Shown here: piece by piece, positions 45,032 through 52,710 of the stretch | How the letters are laid out: every line of letters starts with the position of its first letter | Numbering within the stretch: the stretch's first letter is position 1 | Assembly (NCBI RefSeq): GCF_015694725.1 | Contig: NZ_JADQDQ010000009.1 | Span: forward strand, 62,001 to 126,000 | DNA length: 64,000 nucleotides | Direction: 5' to 3' | Source: Hymenobacter jeongseonensis | GTDB taxonomy: Bacteria > Bacteroidota > Bacteroidia > Cytophagales > Hymenobacteraceae | Position numbers and translations under genes: made by a program | The notes under the pieces: model-generated | What the model was told of the DNA's origin: nothing | Seen by the model: only the letters and a program-made list of their open reading frames with translations | The model's database searches: none

Positions 45032-46291
45032 ATGAAAAATATAGTTCGTATAGCCGCGCTGGCCCTTTTATCGGTCCCGCTGCTGCTGGGTTCCTGTTCC
45101 AAAGACGACGACGACAACCAGCTGGAAGGGGCCGTGCCGCAGTCCAGCTTCACGTTCCAGGTCAACACCACCGAGTTTCCGACGGTGGTTACCTTCACCA
45201 GCACCAGCCAGGACGGCTTTTTGTACCAGTGGAATTTCCTGGGCGATAACGCGGTGGCATCCGGCCCCACGGTGAAGCGCACCTACACCCGCCCCGGCAC
45301 CTACGAAGTGGAGCTAATCACGGCGGGCAAAGGCGGCACAAGCATTTCGAGCAAGCAAACCATCACCATCCCCGACGCCTGCACCAACGCTTCGTTCAAC
45401 AAGCTGGTGGGCTGCGCCAGCTCGGGCACCCGGGTGTGGTCTTTCATCAATACACCCGGCGCCATTGTGAAAGAAACGGCGGCCGGCGTGCAGCTCTCGT
45501 CCTCGGGGGCGCTGCTGGCGTGCCAGCTCGATGACCAGTTTGCCTTCAGCAACAACTTCACGGTGAACTACGAAAGCGGCGGCGAAACCGTCCAAAACGG
45601 CACCTGCGGCACCTCGCTCAGCCGGGGCGGCAGCTTCGTATTCCGGCCCAGCAGCACTGGCAACCCCCAAATTGTGCTGCAAGGCAAAGGCGGGTTCATC
45701 GGCGCGCCCGACTCGGTGGCGAACAAAACCTACGACATTCTGGACGTGAGCGACACCCGCCTGCGCCTGCGCGGCACCAACCCCGACGGCACCCGCACCA
45801 TTATCACGCTGGCGCCTTACGACGCCACGGCCCCCATCCGGCTGCTGCTCACCGGCGGCTCGTCGAAAACCTGGATGCTCGACAACGCGGCCGATGCCCC
45901 GATTGTGGTGGGCACGGAAGCCGCTCCCACGTCCTATTTCGCCGGAGTGAAGCCAGGCGAGCTGCCCGGTTGCCAATCCGACGACGAATACACTTTCTCC
46001 GACGCCAACTTGTTCAGTTATGACGCCAAAGCCGAAACCTTCTCGGCCAACGGCTACAGCTGCCAAGCGGCGCAAACGGGCACTTCGCCGTTCGTACTGG
46101 GTCCCGCATCGGGGGCCGGCCTGGCGCAGTTCACGCTCACGCGGTCCGGCGCCTTCATCGCCGCCACCGACGCTTCGCCCACGGAGCGCGTGTACCGCAT
46201 CCTGAGCATCGACGACAAGAAGATGACCCTGCGGGCCGGCAGCGGCCAGAACAACGGAACGGTATTCACAATAAAGCTTGTTGCTAAATAA
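45032..46291 (+). CDS. PKD-domain surface lipoprotein with duplicated module (SusE/F position)
   Basis: A 419-residue lipoprotein (lipobox VPLLLGSCSKD, followed by Asp-rich DDDD that favours surface export in Bacteroidota). Residues ~35-115 are a PKD domain (VTFTSTSQDGFLYQWNFLGD, GTYEVELITAGKGG). Two related ~130-residue modules follow (~130-265 and ~275-419). Each begins with a Trp strand (TRVWSFINTP / SKTWMLDNAA) and contains a CQxDDxxxFS motif (ACQLDDQFAFS / GCQSDDEYTFS). They end in similar beta strands (DTRLRLRG / DKKMTLRA). In a PUL this position usually codes a surface glycan-binding protein, which is my inferred role. Confidence 0.82.
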   Translation: MKNIVRIAALALLSVPLLLGSCSKDDDDNQLEGAVPQSSFTFQVNTTEFPTVVTFTSTSQDGFLYQWNFLGDNAVASGPTVKRTYTRPGTYEVELITAGKGGTSISSKQTITIPDACTNASFNKLVGCASSGTRVWSFINTPGAIVKETAAGVQLSSSGALLACQLDDQFAFSNNFTVNYESGGETVQNGTCGTSLSRGGSFVFRPSSTGNPQIVLQGKGGFIGAPDSVANKTYDILDVSDTRLRLRGTNPDGTRTIITLAPYDATAPIRLLLTGGSSKTWMLDNAADAPIVVGTEAAPTSYFAGVKPGELPGCQSDDEYTFSDANLFSYDAKAETFSANGYSCQAAQTGTSPFVLGPASGAGLAQFTLTRSGAFIAATDASPTERVYRILSIDDKKMTLRAGSGQNNGTVFTIKLVAK

Positions 46292-46330
46292 CTCTAAATC
46301 TCATTCTTACTTACCAAAATTGCTTAGTTT

Positions 46331-47215
46331 ATGAGGAATCAATCAATTAGTGTGTTGCGCAATTATCGGCTCGGAGCTGGCTTGCTGCTTGGGTTGGGCC
46401 TCGTGGCCTGCACCGACAAGGCGAGCACGCCCCCGGTCACGCCCCCGCCCGTGGTACCGGTAGTGCCGGTGACCAACGAGGAAGCCCGCAACTACGCCGA
46501 GTACAGCGACTTGGTGTGGAGCGACGAATTCGACGGCAGCTCCCTCGACCAAACCAAGTGGGGCTACGACCTGGGCGGCGGCGGCTGGGGCAACAACGAG
46601 CTACAGAGCTACACCAATTCGAGCGATAATTCCTTCGTAAACGGCGGCAACCTAACCATTCAGGCCCGCCGCCAGCAGGCGGGCAGCAATGCCTACACCT
46701 CGGCCCGCCTGCTCACCAAAAACAAGAAGACCTTCGTGTACGGCCGCATCGACACCCGGGCCAAGATTCCGAAAGGCAAGGGCGTGTGGCCCGCCATCTG
46801 GATGCTGGGCGCCGACATTGACCAGAACAACTGGCCGAAGTGCGGCGAAATCGACATCATGGAGCTGCGCGGCAGCCGGCCCAAGGAGCTGCTGGCCACC
46901 ATGCACTTTCCGGATGCGCAGGGCGCCCGCCGCCTGAAGGGCACCACCAACAATGTAGCGGTGGACTTGTCCGAAGATTTCCACATCTACTCGGTGGTGC
47001 GCAGCAAGGACCAAATCCGGATGTACCTCGACGGTGAGCTGTATTTCACCTTCGGCACCGCCGATACCGTGGGTGGCGGCTACCCGTTCAACAACCCGTT
47101 CTTCATGATTTTGAACGTGGCCGTGGGAGGCGATTTCGATGGCAACCCCGACGCCTCCACCGTATTCCCCCAGCAGATGCAGGTGGATTACGTGCGGTAC
47201 TACCAGTACAAGTAA
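46331..47215 (+). CDS. GH16 endo-beta-glucanase, lipoprotein
   Basis: A 294-residue family 16 beta-glucanase, probably cutting beta-1,3 or mixed-linkage glucans internally. It has a lipoprotein signal (LLLGLGLVACTDK) and a Pro/Val-rich spacer. The catalytic motif is CGEIDIMELRG (nucleophile and acid/base Glu with the Asp between), and LVWSDEFDGSSLDQTKWGYD and GVWPAIWMLGADIDQNN are typical for laminarinase-like GH16. The fold ends with VFPQQMQVDYVRYYQYK. The next GH16 starts 12 bp downstream, so the two are coupled. Exact linkage specificity cannot be read from sequence. Confidence 0.94.
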   Translation: MRNQSISVLRNYRLGAGLLLGLGLVACTDKASTPPVTPPPVVPVVPVTNEEARNYAEYSDLVWSDEFDGSSLDQTKWGYDLGGGGWGNNELQSYTNSSDNSFVNGGNLTIQARRQQAGSNAYTSARLLTKNKKTFVYGRIDTRAKIPKGKGVWPAIWMLGADIDQNNWPKCGEIDIMELRGSRPKELLATMHFPDAQGARRLKGTTNNVAVDLSEDFHIYSVVRSKDQIRMYLDGELYFTFGTADTVGGGYPFNNPFFMILNVAVGGDFDGNPDASTVFPQQMQVDYVRYYQYK

Positions 47216-47227
47216 CAACCAGTGCGC

Positions 47228-48136
47228 ATGACGGCCAGAATAGGTGGGAAAGTCAATTCGGCCGAAGGGCGCAATCGTGGCACTGCCACGCTGGCCCGGG
47301 TGGCGGTCGTAGTTAGCAGCTTGCTGCTGACTGCGGCTGCGCCCGTTGGCCCGGCGGGCAGCGGCACCACCGCGCCCCCCAAGCCGCGCTACACCTTCAC
47401 CAAGCTGGTGTGGAGCGACGAGTTCAACTACACCGGCCTGCCCGATTCGACCAAGTGGGGCTACGACGTGGGCGGCGGCGGCTGGGGCAACCAGGAGCTG
47501 CAGTACTACACCAAAGCCCGCCGCGAAAACGCCCGCGTAGAGGGCGGCAACCTGGTGGTGGAAGCCCGCAAGGAAGCGTTGGTGCCCGAAAATGCCTACA
47601 CCTCGGCCCGGCTGCTGTCGCGGGGCAAAGGCGGCAGCCAAACCTACGGCCGCTTCGAGGTGCGGGCCCGCATTCCCGCCGGCCGCGGCACTTGGCCGGC
47701 CATCTGGATGCTGCCCGACCAAAACCTGTACGGCAACAAAAGCTGGCCCGACAACGGCGAAATCGACATCATGGAACACGTGGGCTACGACCCCAACGTG
47801 ATTCACGCTTCGACCCACTGCAAGAGCTATTACTTCCGCACCAATAACCAGAAAACCGGCGTCACCATCGTCGCGGATGCCACCACGGCCTTTCACGTCT
47901 ATGCCATTGAGTGGACGCCCGAAACCATCACCGCCGAAGTGGATGGGCAGCTGTATTTCGCGGCCCGCAACGAGGGCACCGGCTGGCAGGCATGGCCCTG
48001 GGACAAGCCCTTTCACGTGCTCTTAAATGTGGCCGTGGGCGGCGAGTGGGGCGGCCAGAAGGGCATTGATGAAGCCGCTTTTCCCCAGCAAATGCTGGTG
48101 GACTTCGTGCGCATCTACCAGATGAAAAAGAACTAG
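47228..48136 (+). CDS. GH16 endo-beta-glucanase, second copy
   Basis: A 302-residue GH16 enzyme, related to the upstream copy but clearly diverged. The catalytic motif is NGEIDIMEHVGYDPN, and KLVWSDEFNYTGLPDSTKWG and GTWPAIWMLPDQNLYGN match. The terminal strand is AFPQQMLVDFVRIYQMKKN. The N-terminus has a hydrophobic signal (VVVSSLLLTAAAPVGPAG) without a lipobox Cys, so this copy is probably secreted or periplasmic while the first is lipid-anchored. Its start (ATG 47228; GTG 47222 also possible) is 12 bp after the first GH16 stop. A tandem pair with different localisation fits sequential glucan breakdown. Confidence 0.94.
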   Translation: MTARIGGKVNSAEGRNRGTATLARVAVVVSSLLLTAAAPVGPAGSGTTAPPKPRYTFTKLVWSDEFNYTGLPDSTKWGYDVGGGGWGNQELQYYTKARRENARVEGGNLVVEARKEALVPENAYTSARLLSRGKGGSQTYGRFEVRARIPAGRGTWPAIWMLPDQNLYGNKSWPDNGEIDIMEHVGYDPNVIHASTHCKSYYFRTNNQKTGVTIVADATTAFHVYAIEWTPETITAEVDGQLYFAARNEGTGWQAWPWDKPFHVLLNVAVGGEWGGQKGIDEAAFPQQMLVDFVRIYQMKKN

Positions 48137-48159
48137 AAACCGCTGTCCAATAAATCAGC

Positions 48160-48190
48160 CCGTCATGCTTCGACAATCTCAGCATGACGG
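48160..48190. repeat. Short palindromic repeat related to family 2
   Basis: CCGTCATGCT (48160-48169) and AGCATGACGG (48181-48190) are perfect inverted repeats around TCGACAATCTC. This is the compact variant of family 2, without the GCGCAGCGAAG core. Between the second GH16 and the T9SS protein gene. Confidence 0.85.
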
Positions 48191-48277
48191 AGTGTATCTA
48201 ATTCGTTTTCAACATAGCACCTCTGATACCGATGAAGTGCTTCCAAGTTCACATCCTCACCTTTAATCCGTTCCCGC

Positions 48278-49702
48278 ATGAAAATTTTTACTCCGATTTT
48301 GTGCTTGGCTGCTTTAGTAGCGACTGGCACTCAGGCTGCGGCCCAAACGCTGTACGACAATTTTGAGAATACCCGGCTGGTTTCCTACCCCATAGCCTTG
48401 GGTGTGTTCACCCATCCCACGGCCAACCCCGCTTCCAGCACCGTGAACAGCAGCCCCTCCTGCGCGCTGTACACCCGCGACGCTGGTCAGCAATATGCCG
48501 TCATTGTGGTAAAACCCAATAACACGGCCATGGCCGACGTATCGGCTTATGTTGCGGGCACCAAGCGCATCAGCATGAAGTTCCGGAGCCCCGCCGTAGG
48601 CACCGTGGTAGAAGCCGTGCTCCAAAACAGCCGCCTGAACACCGCCAACTACCCGACCGGCAAATTTGGCGGCGACTTCCGGGCCACCACCACCGTGGCT
48701 AACGCTTGGGAAACCCTGACCTTCACCTACATTCCGGGTGCGTCGGGCGGCTTCGACCCCGCCGTGCTGCCCACCGATGTGGACCAGATGGTGCTGCTGG
48801 TAGCGCCCAACACCAAAACCGGCGAAACCTACTATATCGATGACCTCATGGGGCCGGAATTGCTTGCCCCTGTAATTACCGCGGGTGCCGTTAGCCAGCT
48901 CTACGACAACTACGAAGGCACCCGAGTCATTAAATACATTGCCTACAAATCGTCGGGTGGGCTGAATGCCGACACGCTGAACCCCGCCCCCACCAGCACC
49001 GCCAACCCCAGCACCAAGGTGGCCCGCTACACCCGCTCCGCCAACCAGTACGACGTCTTGGTGGTGCACCCCCAGGGCGCGGCCCTGGCCGATGTAACCC
49101 CCTTCAAAAACAACACAGTGCGCATGACCCTGAAGGTCTACAGCACGGCCCCCGGCATTCCGTTCCAGATAACGCTGCAGGACTCTACCGTCGCGGCCGC
49201 CAACAACTACCCAGCTGGTCGCAACTCTGAGTACACGGCCACCACCACGGCCACCAATGCCTGGGAAACGCTGACTTTCAATTACGTAAACACCCCCAGC
49301 GCCACGTCCAATACTTCCGTCAACGAAATTGTGCTGCTGATTGCCCCCAATACGTTCGCACGCCGCCGCCTGTACCTCGACGACTGGACGGGTCCGAGCC
49401 TAGTGGGCTTCGTAACGGCTGCCCGCACCGTAAAAACGGCAACGGCCGCTTTTGCGCCCGCTTACCCCAACCCCACCTCCGGCCTCACGAATCTGCCGTT
49501 CAGCCTGCAAAAGCCCGCCGTGGTGAGCCTGGCCGTGTACGACAACCTCGGCCGCCGCGTGGCTACAGTAGTGGAACGCCAAACCCGGCCCGCCGGCCAG
49601 TTCACGGCCGAGCTTAATGCCGCCCAGCTGGCGCCCGGCCTCTACACCTGCCGCCTCACGGTGGACGGAGTGGCCCTGACCCGGCCGCTGAGCGTGGAAT
49701 AA
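48278..49702 (+). CDS. T9SS-secreted protein with duplicated glycan-binding-like modules
   Basis: A 474-residue protein with signal peptide (PILCLAALVATGTQAAAQ). Two related ~165-residue modules follow (~25-200 and ~205-385), each starting LYDNFENTR / LYDNYEGTR, with AWETLTFTYIP / AWETLTFNYVN and TYYIDDLMGPE / RLYLDDWTGPS. The latter is a typical beta-sandwich ending. The C-terminal ~80 residues are a T9SS sorting domain (AYPNPTSGLTNLPFSLQK, VYDNLGRRVA, LAPGLYTCRL). The protein should therefore be exported through type IX secretion. Its place between GH16 and GH3 suggests a glycan-binding role, but no known CBM is recognised. Confidence 0.85.
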   Translation: MKIFTPILCLAALVATGTQAAAQTLYDNFENTRLVSYPIALGVFTHPTANPASSTVNSSPSCALYTRDAGQQYAVIVVKPNNTAMADVSAYVAGTKRISMKFRSPAVGTVVEAVLQNSRLNTANYPTGKFGGDFRATTTVANAWETLTFTYIPGASGGFDPAVLPTDVDQMVLLVAPNTKTGETYYIDDLMGPELLAPVITAGAVSQLYDNYEGTRVIKYIAYKSSGGLNADTLNPAPTSTANPSTKVARYTRSANQYDVLVVHPQGAALADVTPFKNNTVRMTLKVYSTAPGIPFQITLQDSTVAAANNYPAGRNSEYTATTTATNAWETLTFNYVNTPSATSNTSVNEIVLLIAPNTFARRRLYLDDWTGPSLVGFVTAARTVKTATAAFAPAYPNPTSGLTNLPFSLQKPAVVSLAVYDNLGRRVATVVERQTRPAGQFTAELNAAQLAPGLYTCRLTVDGVALTRPLSVE

Positions 49703-49729
49703 GTTGTTTTGGATGACCTGAAAATCAGT

Positions 49730-49769
49730 AAAGCCCCGGGCGCAGTCCTGCTGTCGTCCGGGGTTTTGT
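49730..49769 (+). terminator. Rho-independent terminator after the T9SS protein gene
   Basis: AAAGCCCCGG (49730-49739) pairs with CCGGGGTTTT (ending about 49767), enclosing a small GCAG-TC-CTGC hairpin. TTTTGTCTTT follows. Confidence 0.75.
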
Positions 49770-49987
49770 CTTTCTGACGGGTCATTGTTTTCGTGCCGAA
49801 GGAATGGTGAGACTCCATTCGGCACTGCCGACGCCGGTGCCTACCCGCTACGAGCGCCATGCGGAAGGAACGGGCCACCTGGGGCCATACGCGGTGGGAT
49901 GCGTGGCCAGTACCCAACCAAGTGCGCCCCGTTCCTTCTCTGGCATTGTTCGTCTCCGTCTTTTCTCGTTTGCCCTCCGTCTCTTTC

Positions 49988-52444
49988 ATGAAAAAACACC
50001 TTTGCCTTCATTTATTCCTCGGCTTGGGAGCCTTGCTGGCCTCCACCGGTTGCAACACGCAGGCGCAGAAACAGTCAGCTCAGGCGTCGCAGCTGGGCCT
50101 AGAACCCCGCATCGATTCGCTGCTGGCGGCGATGAGTACCGAAGAAAAGCTGGCCCAGCTCACCAACAACAGCTTCATGACCACGCCCGACAACGCGCGG
50201 CTCCGCATTCCCGGCTTTGTGATGGACGACGGCCCGCACGGCGTGCGCTTCCAAAAAGCCATAGCCTGGCCCACCGGCATGGGCATGGTCGCTACTTGGA
50301 ACCGCAGCCTCGCCCAGCAAGTGGGCCAGGCCATGGGCGAGGAATTCTGGGCGTTTGGCAAGCACCAGCAACTGGGGCCGTGCATCGATTTGGCCCAGGA
50401 CCCGCGCGGCGGCCGCAGCGCCGAAAGCGGCGGCGAAGACCCATTTCTGATTGGCCAGGTACAGTCGCACATGGCCAAAGGCATTCAAACCACGCCGGTG
50501 ATGGCCACCGTGAAGCACTTCATGATTGAAGGCAAGCAGGCCACGCGCCACACCCGAAACGAGCTGTTTACGGACCGCGGCGTGATGGAGCACTACGGCT
50601 ACCACTTCCGCACCGTGGTGCAGGAAGGCGCCGTGCTCAGCGTGATGTCGGCCTACAACCTGCTCAACGGCGAACACGCGGCCGAAAGCCCGTACTTGCT
50701 CAACACCGTACTGCGCGAGCGCTGGGGCTTCCCGTTCTATGTGGTGTCGGATTGGGACGCGGTGCACGACACCAAAAAGGCCATCATGGCCGGCAACGAC
50801 GTGTGCATGGGCAGCGACGACTACACCAAAGACCTGCCCGGACTGGTAAAAAGCGGCGCCGTGCCCATGTCGGCCATCGACGAAGCGGTGCGCAACGTGT
50901 TGCGCACGAAAATCATGGCCGGCCTGCTGGACTTTTACCCCAAGGGCAGCAAGGCCGATGCCAACACGCCGGCCCACACCAAGCTCAACCAGCAGGCCGC
51001 CCGCGAATCCATCATCCTGCTCAAAAACACGGATAACCTGCTCCCGCTGAACAAGGCCACCGTGAAGCGCATCGCCCTCATCGGCCCCAATGCTGATAAG
51101 GGCAACCTGAACTGCTACGGCAGCAGCGAAACCAGCCCGCCCTACTCCGTCAGCCTGAAACAGGGCCTGGAAACGAAGCTGGGCCTCAACAAAATCTCGT
51201 TTGCCAAGGGCTGCGACATGAACAGCGCCGACACTTCCGGTTTCAAGCTGGCCCGGGAGCTGGCCCGCGGAGCCGATGTGGTCATCTTTGCTGCCGGCCT
51301 CGACAGCACGCAGGAAGGCGAAGAATACAACTCGGGCCACGACCGCGCCAACAGGTCGGCCACGCTACCCGGCCAGCAGCAGGCCCTCATCAACGCCCTC
51401 GCCAAAGCCAACCCCAAGATGATTGTAGTGGTGCAGAGCGGCGGCGTGTGCGCCCTGCACGAAAGCCTGCCGCGCACCAAGGCGCTGCTCTATTCCTTCT
51501 ACGCGGGCCAGGAGGCCGGCACTGCCCTGGCCGACGTGCTGGTAGGCGACTACAACCCCGCCGGCCGCCTGCCCGTGACCATGCCCACCGGCGATGCCCA
51601 ACTGCCCGCCTGGGGCGACGACTTGCGCGATGCCAACGGCGTGGGTTACCGCCTCTACGACAAGAAAGGCATGAAGCCCGAGTTTGCCTTCGGGGCGGGC
51701 CTGAGCTACACCACGTTCCAGTACACCAACCTGAAGCTGCCGGCCGCTACGGCCGCCGCTGGGGCGCCCGTCACCATTAGCGTGGACGTGACGAACACCG
51801 GGGCCGTGGCCGGCGATGAAGTCGTCCAGCTATACGTGCTGGATAAGTCGTCGAAGCTGCCTATGCCTGAGAAACAGCTCAAGGGTTTCGAGCGCATCGG
51901 GCTGGCACCGAAGCAGAAGAAAACCGTGACCTTTACGCTTTCGGCCGAGGATTTCTACCAGTGGAACGAGCAGACCAAAGCCTACGAAGTACACCCGGGA
52001 GCCTACGCCTTCAAAGTTGGCAGCGCCTCTGATAACCTGCCTTTGGGTGGCGCCTTCACCCTGCAAGCGGCCCCGGCCAAGCCCGATTTGAAGATAACGC
52101 AGGTGTTCACGGTGCCGCGTTTCCCCTTGCCTGGTCAGGCGGTTACTTTTTATGCCATGGTGAAAAACATGGGCACCGCACCGGTCAGCGGGGCCAGCAA
52201 GCTCGACATTGCCTTCAGCGTAGGCAATGCGCCGGTGGCCAGCCTCGCCGGCATTGGCCAGCCGCTGTTGCCGGGCCAGGCGCGCCTGCTACCCGCAACG
52301 GCCAACAACTGGAAGCCCACTGCAGCGGGCACGTTCTCGCTCGGCGCAGTCATTGACAAAAGCAACCTCATCAGCGAATGGCTGGAAGGCAACAACAGTT
52401 TCACGCGGCCCATCAAAGTGTATTCCAACCCGCCCGCCCAATAA
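49988..52444 (+). CDS. GH3 beta-glucosidase with C-terminal CARDB domain
   Basis: An 818-residue family 3 glycosidase lipoprotein (lipobox LGALLASTGCNTQ). The barrel includes RIPGFVMDDGPHGVRF, GGRSAESGGEDPFLIGQVQS, VMATVKHFMIEGKQATRH (the KH pair), and the nucleophile Asp in YVVSDWDAVHDTKKAI. The second domain shows FAAGLDSTQEGEEYNSGHDR and VVVQSGGVCAL, and a fibronectin-like domain follows (VTISVDVTNTGAVAGDEVVQ). The last ~115 residues form an extra CARDB-type adhesion module (TFYAMVKNMGTAPVSGASKL, WLEGNNSFTRPIKVY), not usual for GH3. The ATG at 49988 is used; an open frame further upstream lacks family sequence. Last gene of the PUL, with a terminator after it. Confidence 0.92.
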   Translation: MKKHLCLHLFLGLGALLASTGCNTQAQKQSAQASQLGLEPRIDSLLAAMSTEEKLAQLTNNSFMTTPDNARLRIPGFVMDDGPHGVRFQKAIAWPTGMGMVATWNRSLAQQVGQAMGEEFWAFGKHQQLGPCIDLAQDPRGGRSAESGGEDPFLIGQVQSHMAKGIQTTPVMATVKHFMIEGKQATRHTRNELFTDRGVMEHYGYHFRTVVQEGAVLSVMSAYNLLNGEHAAESPYLLNTVLRERWGFPFYVVSDWDAVHDTKKAIMAGNDVCMGSDDYTKDLPGLVKSGAVPMSAIDEAVRNVLRTKIMAGLLDFYPKGSKADANTPAHTKLNQQAARESIILLKNTDNLLPLNKATVKRIALIGPNADKGNLNCYGSSETSPPYSVSLKQGLETKLGLNKISFAKGCDMNSADTSGFKLARELARGADVVIFAAGLDSTQEGEEYNSGHDRANRSATLPGQQQALINALAKANPKMIVVVQSGGVCALHESLPRTKALLYSFYAGQEAGTALADVLVGDYNPAGRLPVTMPTGDAQLPAWGDDLRDANGVGYRLYDKKGMKPEFAFGAGLSYTTFQYTNLKLPAATAAAGAPVTISVDVTNTGAVAGDEVVQLYVLDKSSKLPMPEKQLKGFERIGLAPKQKKTVTFTLSAEDFYQWNEQTKAYEVHPGAYAFKVGSASDNLPLGGAFTLQAAPAKPDLKITQVFTVPRFPLPGQAVTFYAMVKNMGTAPVSGASKLDIAFSVGNAPVASLAGIGQPLLPGQARLLPATANNWKPTAAGTFSLGAVIDKSNLISEWLEGNNSFTRPIKVYSNPPAQ

Positions 52445-52480
52445 GAAACCAGTTACCCGCCCCGTAACACTTTTTCCTCG

Positions 52481-52517
52481 AACAGGCCCTTGGCACATTG
52501 TCAAGGGCCTGTTTTGT
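52481..52517 (+). terminator. Rho-independent terminator ending the PUL
   Basis: AACAGGCCCTTG (52481-52492) and CAAGGGCCTGTT (52502-52513) form a 12-bp stem with a 9-base loop, then TTGTT. Located 37 bp after the GH3-CARDB stop. Confidence 0.88.
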
Positions 52518-52664
52518 TGAGAAGGCTTTGCTGTTGAAAACGGTGTGTTGACCCGGGTTGGTTGCTGTTCTGGTTAGCAAACAAGCGCCCTGCGCCATTG
52601 CGGGAAGGCATTTGGGGCAAATGCCCAAGGAATCAATTATTCCGAAATAGGGACCCGGCGCCCG

Positions 52665-52672
52665 TATCTTTG
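52665..52672 (+). promoter_or_regulatory. -7 promoter element for the transporter-like/HEAT/CNBD gene
   Basis: TATCTTTG matches TANNTTTG exactly, 38 nt before the ATG at 52711. No TTTG is found at the usual -33 distance. Confidence 0.4.
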
Positions 52673-52710
52673 GCTACGACCGTGCCCGGTGGTGCCGGCG
52701 TCCTTCCCGC

